Assembly: GCA_003223645.1 (NCBI GenBank)
Contig: QHVT01000019.1
Span: 1-64,000 of the forward strand
Length of the DNA: 64,000 nucleotides
DNA from: Acidobacteriota bacterium
Lineage (GTDB): Bacteria > Acidobacteriota > Thermoanaerobaculia > Gp7-AA8
Reading direction: 5' to 3'
Part shown: positions 1 to 7,400 of the stretch, one piece after another
Numbering within the stretch: position 1 is the stretch's first letter
How the letters are laid out: each line of letters opens with the position of its first letter
Translations under genes and position numbers: made by a program
The notes under the pieces: model-generated
Databases searched by the model: none
What the model saw: the letters and a program-made list of their open reading frames with translations, nothing else
Told to the model about the DNA's origin: nothing

Positions 1-2
1 CG

Positions 3-215
3 ATCGACGTGCCGCTTGCAATCGTCTACAAGGATCGATGGAGAACACCGAGCATGAGTCTGCGACGGAAGACTGTACCGCCCACCCAGAAGCATCCGCG
101 ATCGTCCTCTTCGGGTCGGAAGGAGCTGATTGCAAAGGAAAATACGAAAAAGCAATCAGCAAAGAAGAAAACTGTCCTTGACAATCGCTTTCATAGAACT
201 CGAGCCAAAAGCTGA
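3..215 (+). CDS. Possible 3' end of a gene entering from the left edge
   Basis: An open frame runs in from the left edge and stops at TGA 213-215. The visible part is about 70 residues. The second half is very basic (runs of Lys, Arg and Ser), like a disordered nucleic-acid-binding tail. No family is recognisable from this piece. The frame may be only the tail of a longer gene or may not be coding at all. A GTG at position 9 would allow a free-standing 68-residue ORF, but no Shine-Dalgarno sequence can be checked there. Confidence 0.3.
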   Translation: MDVPLAIVYKDRWRTPSMSLRRKTVPPTQKHPRSSSSGRKELIAKENTKKQSAKKKTVLDNRFHRTRAKS

Positions 216-261
216 CAAGCGGGCGATACTCTGGCCCGGCGGCCGGGCCGCATTGGCATTG

Positions 262-517
262 ACTTAAGCGCCACTACGCGTAAATAACTCGCAGCGCAGT
301 GAGTTACGCTCTACCCAGGCTCGTGGAGACAAGATATCAAAGGAGATGTCGCATCGCTGTGCTGCGTCACGGCATGGACGCACGTGCGTCACGGTCGTGC
401 AGCGATGTGTCGCGGCATGGACCCACGTGCGACATGGTCGTGCGGCTGCCTCGCGGCATGGACGCACATGAGTAACTCACTGAACCGTCATTGACTTACG
501 CATCGTGCCGCTTAAGT
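262..517. repeat. Inverted-repeat-bounded element with internal ~42-nt tandem repeats
   Basis: Positions 262-283 and 496-517 are near-perfect inverted repeats (about 19 of 22 bases pair), beginning ACTTAAGCG. Between them the block containing GGCATGGAC recurs at 371, 414 and 455, a period of 43 then 41 nt. A small hairpin (AACTC...GAGTT) lies near 286-306. No credible protein is encoded. The bounded, gene-less structure resembles a miniature element, but no target-site duplication was identified. Confidence 0.45.
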
Positions 518-812
518 TAATTAACCGCCAATACGGCGTGGCCGTCGGCGTGACCGCGGCCGAGCCGCCTCGTCAAACTCGCTAAAATCACGGCGTCACG
601 CCGCTCGCAGACGCATCAAGGTCAACGGCGGCAAGCGGCGTGCCGCGTCGGCTTCGGCACGTAGGCCCGGCCGCGCAGGTGAAGCGACGACCGTTAGCGG
701 ACACGAAATCCGTTGGCTTCCTGTGAACGTACTAAGTTCGGTGGCGCTTCAGGCTTTCGAATGATCACGAGGCCTGCGAGCCGCTTGTCCGCATGTCTCA
801 AGCTGTTCACGT
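518..812. other. Non-coding gap with no recognised feature
   Basis: GC-rich sequence between the inverted-repeat element and the decarboxylase-like gene. No convincing ORF, RNA gene, promoter or repeat was seen here. Confidence 0.5.
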
Positions 813-818
813 AGGAGG
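813..818 (+). promoter_or_regulatory. Strong ribosome-binding site for the TTG start at 825
   Basis: AGGAGG lies 6 nt before TTG 825-827. It fixes the start of the decarboxylase-like gene at a TTG codon. It is one of the few perfect Shine-Dalgarno sequences in the window. Confidence 0.8.
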
Positions 819-824
819 TCTACA

Positions 825-1580
825 TTGACGCACTCTTTTCAAGAGTACCCCGGCGGCAACGTTGATTTGAGCGGGGACCGGCCACGAGGCTTGCCTTTCC
901 TGAAGCCGCTGTACGGGCTACCGCCATATCAATACACGGACAACGTTGTGTTGATCGTGGTTTATGAAGCCGAGGAGATGGCCATCCGCGAAGTGCTTCC
1001 CCGCCAACTCGAACCGCTGCCAGGCAATATCGTCGCAACGTGCTTCTTTCTTTGCCCGAACGTTACCGGGATCGGTGCTCACAACTTCACCATGCCCTGC
1101 ATTCCGGTTCGTTATGGTGACCTTGTAGGCCAGTTTGTTCCGTATCTTTACACCAGTACAGACGCCAGTCTTGCCTGTTATCGGGAAGGGCAAGGGTGGC
1201 CTGCAGTTTTCGGGCAGACCGAACTCACCGAAGCGCAGGGAAGAGTGCGTGCACGCGTGACTTGCAATGGTCGCGAGATCATTCGTGCCACTGCCGAGGT
1301 AGGCGGCGAGACTATCAACTCGCTCGACTTTCTTCCGATCATTCTCTACAAGGAAATTCCGAGCATCGACGGCAAGTCCTGCGACGCGGCGTACTTTCTC
1401 ACCTCGACGTCGCTCCTTACAAACCTCAATTTCAGAGGGGGAACGGGGCAGGTAATGTTTCCCGACCTTGGAAGCGATCCCGTCTCTCGTCTGGCGCCAG
1501 TGAAGGTAACCTCTGCGCTTTACGGCACCCTGGACGATTTCTATCCCGAGACAATTCATGTTCTTTCAACGTTGAAATAA
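825..1580 (+). CDS. Acetoacetate decarboxylase-like protein lacking the catalytic lysine
   Basis: A 251-residue protein close in length to acetoacetate decarboxylase (ADC, about 245). The N-terminal stretch around 41-65 (VVYEAEEM...REVLPRQLEPL) and the block TGIGAH...YTSTDASLACYRE (81-121) follow the ADC fold order. In ADC a Tyr-Pro-Lys-Lys motif holds the Schiff-base lysine and its pKa-tuning neighbour. Here the matching position reads W125-P126-A127-V128, so both lysines are absent, and the ADC glutamate before the second block is not evident. By family knowledge it cannot run the classical lysine-imine decarboxylation and may be a binding protein or a different enzyme of the superfamily. 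The start is a TTG with a perfect ribosome-binding site. It stands alone, with no operon partner. Confidence 0.72.
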   Translation: MTHSFQEYPGGNVDLSGDRPRGLPFLKPLYGLPPYQYTDNVVLIVVYEAEEMAIREVLPRQLEPLPGNIVATCFFLCPNVTGIGAHNFTMPCIPVRYGDLVGQFVPYLYTSTDASLACYREGQGWPAVFGQTELTEAQGRVRARVTCNGREIIRATAEVGGETINSLDFLPIILYKEIPSIDGKSCDAAYFLTSTSLLTNLNFRGGTGQVMFPDLGSDPVSRLAPVKVTSALYGTLDDFYPETIHVLSTLK

Positions 1581-1729
1581 CTGCTCGCCAAGCAAGCTGT
1601 CGGTCGGTCGGTTGAATCGAACGAGTTCTGCAGGTGCACATCATCCGCCGTCAGAGTGCGGGCTAACTTATTCTGTCGTTGGCACTTAACATCACTAAAA
1701 GGGTTGGAAAGATTGCTGACGAAGGAAGG

Positions 1730-1845
1730 AAGCTCGCTTGCAACGGAAGCAAACTCGCTTGCAAGTGAAGCAGACTCGCTTGCAAGTGAAGCAAACTCGC
1801 TTACGATCCAAACAAACTCACTTACAGATCTAAGCGAGCACGCTT
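1730..1845. repeat. 21-nt-period tandem array, part 1 (upstream of lspA)
   Basis: About five contiguous units share the core GAAGCAAAC-TCGCTTGCAAG and repeat every 21 nt with no spacers. The plus frame from ATG 1656 to 1847 stays open through the array and reads the heptad E-A-N-S-L-A-S (63 residues in total). The array ends in a perfect palindrome GATCTAAGCG/CGCTTAGATC at 1828-1851. Whether the ORF is expressed is unknown; there is no clear ribosome-binding site. Confidence 0.7.
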
Positions 1846-1935
1846 AGATCTTCAGCAAGTTTCCTTGGATCAGAACCGAGTCTCGCTGAAAATCTAAGCG
1901 TGCTCGCTCAGATTCCAGGCAAGATTACTGAACCT

Positions 1936-2103
1936 GGAAGCGAGCTTGCCTCCTTCGGAAGTGAACTTGCTTAGCTTGTAAGCGACGGTCCTGAGCTCGG
2001 AAGCGAATTGACTTACGGTGGAAGCGAGCTTACCCGGTTTGGAAGCGAGTTTGCCTGGCTTGCGAGTGAGTTGCCTGAGCTCGGAAGCAAATCTGCTCGA
2101 GTT
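1936..2103. repeat. 21-nt-period tandem array, part 2 (upstream of lspA)
   Basis: Eight units of exactly 21 nt start at 1936, 1957, 1978, 1999, 2020, 2041, 2062 and 2083. Most begin GGAAGCGA or a close variant and a ninth decays after 2104. Unit sequences diverge strongly while the register is kept to the base. One plus frame reads a G-S-E-L/F heptad, but the frame matching part 1 is broken by a TAA near 1979, so coding is doubtful here. Confidence 0.75.
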
Positions 2104-2238
2104 GGAACGAGTTTACTCAGGCCAGCTTGCTCGGGAAAAGCGATTCTGTTGAGACACGCAAGCTCCGCGAAGAGATGGATGAACGAGGCCGGCGACGATC
2201 CAGTGAGCCGGAATCATGGAATCGAGACCGACGGTCTC

Positions 2239-2456
2239 CGTCATCCTGAGCCGGAGCACTGCGCGAGGCAACTCGCTGAGCGTCGAGCGCCCCGTGCCCG
2301 TGCCCGCGCCCGTGCCCGGGGTGGGCGAGCGAAGCGACTGCGTCCGGCCCCCACCCCAGGCGCGGGAGCGGGAGCGGGCACGGGCGCGGGAAGGCTCGCC
2401 CGGGCGACGAGCCTGCAATTTAGAGATCCTTCGCCGTCTACGCGGCTCAGGACGAC
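2239..2456. repeat. Palindromic repeat of the CATCCTGAGCC type around a GC-rich inverted repeat
   Basis: The outer arms are GTCATCCTGAGCCGG (from 2240) and GATCCTTCGCCGTC...GCGGCTCAGGACGAC (2423-2456). The same arm sequences recur at 60886-60980 and, diverged, at 62218-62339 and near 3218. The interior is extremely GC-rich and holds a perfect 16-nt inverted repeat, CCCGCGCCCGTGCCCG at 2303-2318 and its complement at 2375-2390. It lies directly before lspA. It can form large hairpins; no protein is supported. Confidence 0.7.
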
Positions 2457-2477
2457 GGGGTACACTGGACAATTCAT

Positions 2478-2987
2478 TTGGCACTCCGAACTTCCAGAAC
2501 GTTCAAGGCCGCGCTGGTTGCGTTTCTTCTGCTGAGCACAGTGGCCTGTGATCAAGCGAGTAAGAGCTGGGCGCGGCGTTCGCTGAACCACGGTTCGATC
2601 CAGGCGGCCGGCGGGCACCTTCAACTGATCCTCACTGAGAATCGTGGCGTCTTCCTCAGTCTCGGCTCTCACATCAACGCTGAGCTGAGGGCGATTCTCT
2701 TCACCGGCGGTGTGGCGCTCGCCTTGGTCTGGGGAGTGGGTTGGCTCTTCGCGCGGGACCATACCGTGGCTCGAGCCGTGTCGGTTTCACTGATCATCGG
2801 CGGAGGCTTCGGCAACTTGATGGATCGCGTCTCGAGGTCGGGGGCAGTCACTGATTTCATCTTTGTGTGGTACGGCCCGTTGCGAACCGGTATCTTCAAT
2901 TTAGCGGATGCATTCATCACCACCGGCGTGGTTTCGCTCCTGCTTGCGGGTGCGTTCCAATCTGCACGGACACCGAAACCGACCTGA
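2478..2987 (+). CDS. lspA: Lipoprotein signal peptidase (signal peptidase II)
   Basis: A 169-residue integral membrane aspartic protease that cleaves the signal peptide of diacylglyceryl prolipoproteins in the inner membrane. The family blocks occur in order: D-Q-A-S-K (25-29), E-N-R-G-V-F (54-59), GGGFGNLMDRV (108-118, catalytic D116) and FNLADAFI (140-147, catalytic D144). About four hydrophobic segments match the family and the length is normal. The annotated start is TTG with no visible Shine-Dalgarno sequence, so the exact start is uncertain. It is isolated from its usual partner ileS and is flanked by 21-nt-period repeat arrays. Its substrates would include the several lipoproteins in this window. 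Confidence 0.93.
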   Translation: MALRTSRTFKAALVAFLLLSTVACDQASKSWARRSLNHGSIQAAGGHLQLILTENRGVFLSLGSHINAELRAILFTGGVALALVWGVGWLFARDHTVARAVSVSLIIGGGFGNLMDRVSRSGAVTDFIFVWYGPLRTGIFNLADAFITTGVVSLLLAGAFQSARTPKPT

Positions 2988-3010
2988 CGCTCGGCACGGC
3001 GCTCCCTCTG

Positions 3011-3073
3011 TTGCGGGATTGCGCGGTTGCGCAGCAACACCGCGTAACTGCGTAACCGCGTGACCGCGCAACC
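3011..3073. repeat. Hairpin built of 8-nt units (GCGCAACC family)
   Basis: Just after lspA, the left arm (TTGCGCGGTTGCGC) pairs with tandem right-arm units CGCGTAACT, GCGTAACC, GCGTGACC, GCGCAACC. The same unit builds hairpins at 48317-48386 and 49966-50020. A role as an lspA terminator is possible, though there is no U-tract. Confidence 0.65.
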
Positions 3074-3092
3074 TCACCTTTACCGCCGCTTC

Positions 3093-3151
3093 GCGTCACG
3101 ATGACGCGTGAATCTTCGCGCCGTTGATGTGCCAGCGCATTTCGCTCGGCG
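3093..3151 (-). pseudogene. Duplicated 3'-end fragment of the downstream lipoprotein gene
   Basis: These 59 nt match 3634-3692, the end of the lipoprotein gene that follows, with about six differences. Read on the minus strand both encode S-E-x-R-W-H-x-N-G-A-x-I-H-A-S and a stop. No other part of the gene is present on this side. The two copies are direct repeats 541 nt apart and bracket the 21-nt array at 3295-3588, so the fragment probably reflects a duplication or insertion event. Confidence 0.65.
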
Positions 3152-3294
3152 TAATGCGGAAATAGTGCACACCGAGTAAAGCGGCGGCGCCTGCCGCTTT
3201 CAGCGTGATTTGCCACGTCATCTTGAGCCGCGAAGCGGCGAAAGTACTCAAAATACGTAACTTGGCGCCTTTACCAGCGCTTGCCGACAGCCTG

Positions 3295-3588
3295 AAAAGC
3301 TCTATCGGCAAAGCAAAAAGCTTTATCGACAAAGTAAAAAGCTCTATCGGCAAAGCAAAAAGCTATACCGACAAAGTAAAAAGCTATACCGCCGAAGCAG
3401 AAAGCTTTATCGACGAAGCAAAAAGCTTTATCGGCGAAGCAAAAACCCTTACCGACGAAGCAAAAACCTTTATCGACAAAGCAAAAACCTTTACCGACAA
3501 AGCGAAAAGCTTTGCGGTCAGAGTAAAAAGCTTTGGCGGCGAAGCAAAATACTGCACCGCCAAAGTAAAAAGCTCTGCCGGCGGAGTG
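3295..3588. repeat. Fourteen-unit 21-nt tandem array with phased A-tracts (downstream of lspA)
   Basis: Fourteen contiguous units of exactly 21 nt begin at 3295, 3316, 3337 and so on to 3568. The consensus is AAAAGCTTTATCGACAAAGC plus one base. Rotated, it shares the core GAAGCAAA with the array at 1730-1845. Each unit carries an A-tract, and 21 bp is two helical turns, so the block should be intrinsically curved. The plus frame 3205-3615 is open across it (136 residues) and reads amphipathic heptads such as E-A-K-S-F-I-D. The N-terminus of that ORF falls in a palindromic repeat (CATCTTGAGCCGCG near 3220), so its expression is doubtful. Confidence 0.85.
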
Positions 3589-3636
3589 AGCTTTTCAGGG
3601 TGCGGTTCACGTTAGCCACACACCACCCCTGGGACG

Positions 3637-4476
3637 TCACGGTGACGCGTGAATGTTTGCGCCGTTGAGGTGCCAGCGCCTTTCGCTCGGCGGGGCGCCG
3701 TCGACCACCGTCCGTCGCAGCGTGTAGGTGCCGGTGAACGTCTGCCGTTCGCCCGACTTCTTCGTGGCGGTGATGGTGACCGGCACGTCGATGTATCTCG
3801 ATCCCGCCGCGCCTTCGACGCGCGATGGTTCGCCGGTCGTCACCGAGACCGACGCCGTGTCGGCGAATCCTTTCTCGAACTCGTCGAACGTTTGCGGCGG
3901 GCCGGATCGACCCCACAGCGCAAACGCGCGCCGGTAGTCGTGCGCGTTGATTGCGTCGTAGTACGCCTTCACCACAGCAACTGCGTCGTTGCCGTCACCG
4001 GCGGGCTGCTGCGGATCGAACGCGGTGATGAGCCACGCATCGTTTTCACGACGCAGCTTCACGCGCACCGGAATGCGCGCCGCGTCGCCGGTGCTCGTTG
4101 CCTCCACGATCGCGCCTGTCACCGATGCCGTGTCGCCGCGCTGCTCTGACACGTCGGCGATCTCGATGCGATCCGGCCACGGGCTGGAGACCGTGCGTCC
4201 CGGAGCGCGCGCGGGATCGCGGGTCCATGCGTCGAGCAGTTGCGGATCGGCGAGGCCGCCGTATGCCTTGCGGATGCTTTCCGCGGCCACGTCCGCGGGA
4301 GCGAGCAGCGAGACCTGTTTCATCCGCCGCCCGAATTTCTCGACGACGTCTCGCGGAGCGCTGCTCGCCCTCGGCTGTGCCGGTTGCGGCGCAGCGTGTT
4401 CTCGGCCGCACGAGGGCAGCAGACCGAGAATCGTCGCGAGCAGGGCCGCGGTGCATGCGCGTGTCATTACGCGCAT
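3637..4476 (-). CDS. Lipoprotein of unknown function with NTF2/SnoaL-like organisation
   Basis: A 279-residue protein beginning MRVMTRACT, with a lipobox-type signal (LLATILGLLPSCG), so an exported lipoprotein is likely. The mature part has two similar-looking halves. One is near DVVEKFGRRMKQVSLLAP. The second begins DAVAVVKAYYDAINAHDYRRAFALWG, the classic opening of a SnoaL/NTF2-like or DUF4878-type domain. No catalytic motif is visible. A second ATG lies three codons in. It sits 22 nt after the giant secreted-protein gene on the same strand and is probably co-transcribed with it. Its last codons are duplicated at 3093-3151. Confidence 0.7.
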   Translation of the reverse strand: MRVMTRACTAALLATILGLLPSCGREHAAPQPAQPRASSAPRDVVEKFGRRMKQVSLLAPADVAAESIRKAYGGLADPQLLDAWTRDPARAPGRTVSSPWPDRIEIADVSEQRGDTASVTGAIVEATSTGDAARIPVRVKLRRENDAWLITAFDPQQPAGDGNDAVAVVKAYYDAINAHDYRRAFALWGRSGPPQTFDEFEKGFADTASVSVTTGEPSRVEGAAGSRYIDVPVTITATKKSGERQTFTGTYTLRRTVVDGAPPSERRWHLNGANIHASP

Positions 4477-4498
4477 GCACTGTGCAGAACTCAGACCG

Positions 4499-7400
4499 TC
4501 AGTGCACCTGCAGATTGCCCTGCGTGACGAACTGCGGCGTCGCTCGCTCGCCGTTCCACGAGGTGGCGAACCAGAGGCCGCCGCTCTTCTTCGAGACGAA
4601 CAGCGAGAGTGAATCGCGCGTCGACGGCTCGCCGTCATCGGTGGCGATGGCGATGAACGGGGCGGCGGGATCGAGCACGACCGGGGAAGACGAGGTGACG
4701 TCGCGGAGAGTCGCGGTGCCGACGATCGCGGCGGTGCCGCCGTTGGCGGTGAGCGCGATGGCGAGGGAGTCGGCGGTCGCCGCGGTGACCTCGTACTTCC
4801 GGCCGTTCCGCTCGTACGAGAACGTGAAGCTGCCCTTCACCGCGCCGTTCTTGTCGTACTTGAGGTCGACGTTGAATTTGCCGGCGGGAATCGCGCCGCT
4901 GCCGGTGACGAACGACTGCGAGGGGGGAGCGATCGCGATCGTCACGTCGTCCGCTGCCGCGTCGCGCGTGTAGTAGTTACCCGCGCGGGCGCCGACGACG
5001 AGCGACGAGTCGCTGCTGCCGAAGGTGCGCGTGAACGTGCAGGTGGCGACGCCGGCGCGTGCGTCGTCGTCAGCGATGAGCGCGATCGGCGCGGTGCATA
5101 GGACGTTGTTCGTTGCACGGTCGACGAAGGCGAGCGTCGCGTTGCGGATGTCGCCGGCGCTCGCGTCGCCGTTTGCATCCGCGGTGGCGCTGATGTCCTT
5201 CACCGTGGCAGTCAATGTGACGTTCAGCGGTGCTCCCGGCGTAGCGGCGAGAAGCAGCGGCGAGGTGATCGCAATGCGCGCGTCTTCCGGCGTCACGGTC
5301 AGTGTGGATCCGCTGTAGGCGATGGCGTAGTTCGGCGAGGTAAGGCCGCCGATGGCGATCGGATAGATGCCCGGCGCGGACAGCGGAGTCGCGCTCGTGG
5401 TGATGGAGAGCGTGCCGGTCAGCACGGCCGGAGTCTCGCCGAGGACCAGGCCGGTGAACGTGGCGGTGAGCTGTGGCAGCGGATCGCTGTACTGCTTCGT
5501 CGCGGGATTCGCGGCGATGAGGAGCGGCGCCGGAGTCACGGTCAGCGTAGACGGCGTGATCGTCGGGTCGTAGTTGACGAGGCGGTGATTCGGATCGACG
5601 AGTGACGCGGTAATCGGATACGCGCCGGCGGGACTCTGCTGCGTCGCGGTCGTCGCGTACGACGGCGTGATGGCGTCTCCGTTCACTACGCCGGTGAGCG
5701 TACCGGTGAGGACGGGAAGTGCGGCGCCGTAGAGCTTCGACTTCGCGTCGATGACGAGCGTCAGCGGCGCGCGCGTGACGTTGATCGACACCGACGTCGT
5801 CGCCGGTTTGTAATTCGCGGTCTCCTGCGCGGTGACGGTCAGCGTGCGGCTGCCGGCGTCGAGCACGGCGCCGGCGGCGGGCGAGTAGATGAGCGTGCCG
5901 GCGGGTGCCGGTCCGCCGACGGTCACCGTTGCGTTGAGCTGCAGCGATGAAAGGGCGGTTCCGTAGACGATCGGCGCGGGCGCAGCCCACGATAGCGTCT
6001 GGGTTGCTTTCGCAACGTCGAGCGTCACGCTCGATGTCGCATCGTCGTAGTTGCGCGTGTCGTTCGGCGTGAAGTGCGCGGAGAGCGTCCGTGTGCCGGC
6101 GTCGAGGATCGTTCCCGAAGCGGGCGTGTATGCGAACGTGCCGGCGATGTTCGCGGTTGCGTTGAGCTGCGCCGATGAAAGCGCGGTGCCGTAGACGATC
6201 GGCGCGGGCGTGGCCCACGTGATGACCGGCGTCGCTTTCAACACGTTGATCTTCACGCTCGCGGCGACGGAGTTGTAGCTCGGGCTCGACGGCGTGAAGG
6301 TCACGTTCAGGGTCTGCGCGCTGCCGGCGTCGAGAATCGTGCCGGCGGCGGGGGAGTAGGTGAATGTGCCGGCTACGTCCGCGGACGCGTTGAGCTGCAC
6401 CGATGAAAGGGGGGTTCCGTAGACGATCGCCGCCGGTGCGAGCCAGGTGACCTCCGGCGTTGCCTTGCGCACGACGAGCTGCGTCGACGCGCTCGCGGCC
6501 GGGTAGTACGGCGTCGCGGCGGCGGTGACGGTCAGCGTGTGTGTTCCGGCGGGAAGGAGCGTGCCGAGGGCGGGCGAATAGGAGAGCGCGCCCGCGGGAG
6601 CGCCGCCGGACGCGGTCACGCGCGCGTTGAGCTGCACGGATGTCAGCGTTTCGCCGTACGTGATCGGTGCGGGGGTGGACCAGGTGATGGTCTGCGATCC
6701 CTGCACGACGTTGATCGTCGTCGTCGCGGTGGTCACGGTGTAGTCGTCATCGGCGGGCGTGAACGTCGCGTGCAGCGTCTGCGCGCCGAGGGACAGGACG
6801 GAGCCGGCCGGCGGATCGTAGGTGAAGTCGCCGGGAACGCTCGTGGACGCGTTGAGCTGCACCGATGAAAGGGTGGTTCCGTAGACGATCGGAGCGGGGG
6901 AGGCCCACGCGATCGGGACGGTCAACTGGTTGACCAGAAGGACGGCGTTCTTCGTCACCGGCGCGACGGCGGCATCGGACGGCGTGAAGGTGACGCTGAG
7001 GAGGTGGTAGCCGCCGCCGAGGATCATGCCGGCGGGAGGCGAGTAGACGAACGATCCCGGCATGTTCGCGGAGGCGTTGAGCTGGGCTGCACCGAGCGGC
7101 GTTCCACCGGCGATCGGGTCGGGATTGTTCCAGGTGACGACGGCCTGCCGGCCGGCGACGACGAGAGTCGCCGACGCGCTCGACGCGGCGTATTGCTCGT
7201 CGCCGTCGAAGCGGACCGCGATGGCATTGGGATAGGTGCCGGACGCGATCCCGGCGACGGATGCGCCGGAGACGGCGGAGCCGTTGGCATCGGTGATGAG
7301 CCGCGCCACTTCGTTGCCGTTCAGCGTGAAGACGAGCGTGCGCGCGGAAAGCGGCGAGCCGTTCGCGGCGAGGGTCGCGTGAATGATGGTGGCGCCGTCG

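Noticed and set aside
1730-3588. The 21-nt arrays as a CRISPR or CRISPR-like array
   Set aside because: Units are contiguous with no unique spacers and are too short and variable; no cas genes are present.
5070-6218. Minus-strand alternative frame inside the giant gene
   Set aside because: Arg/His-rich out-of-frame translation of the Ig-like repeats.
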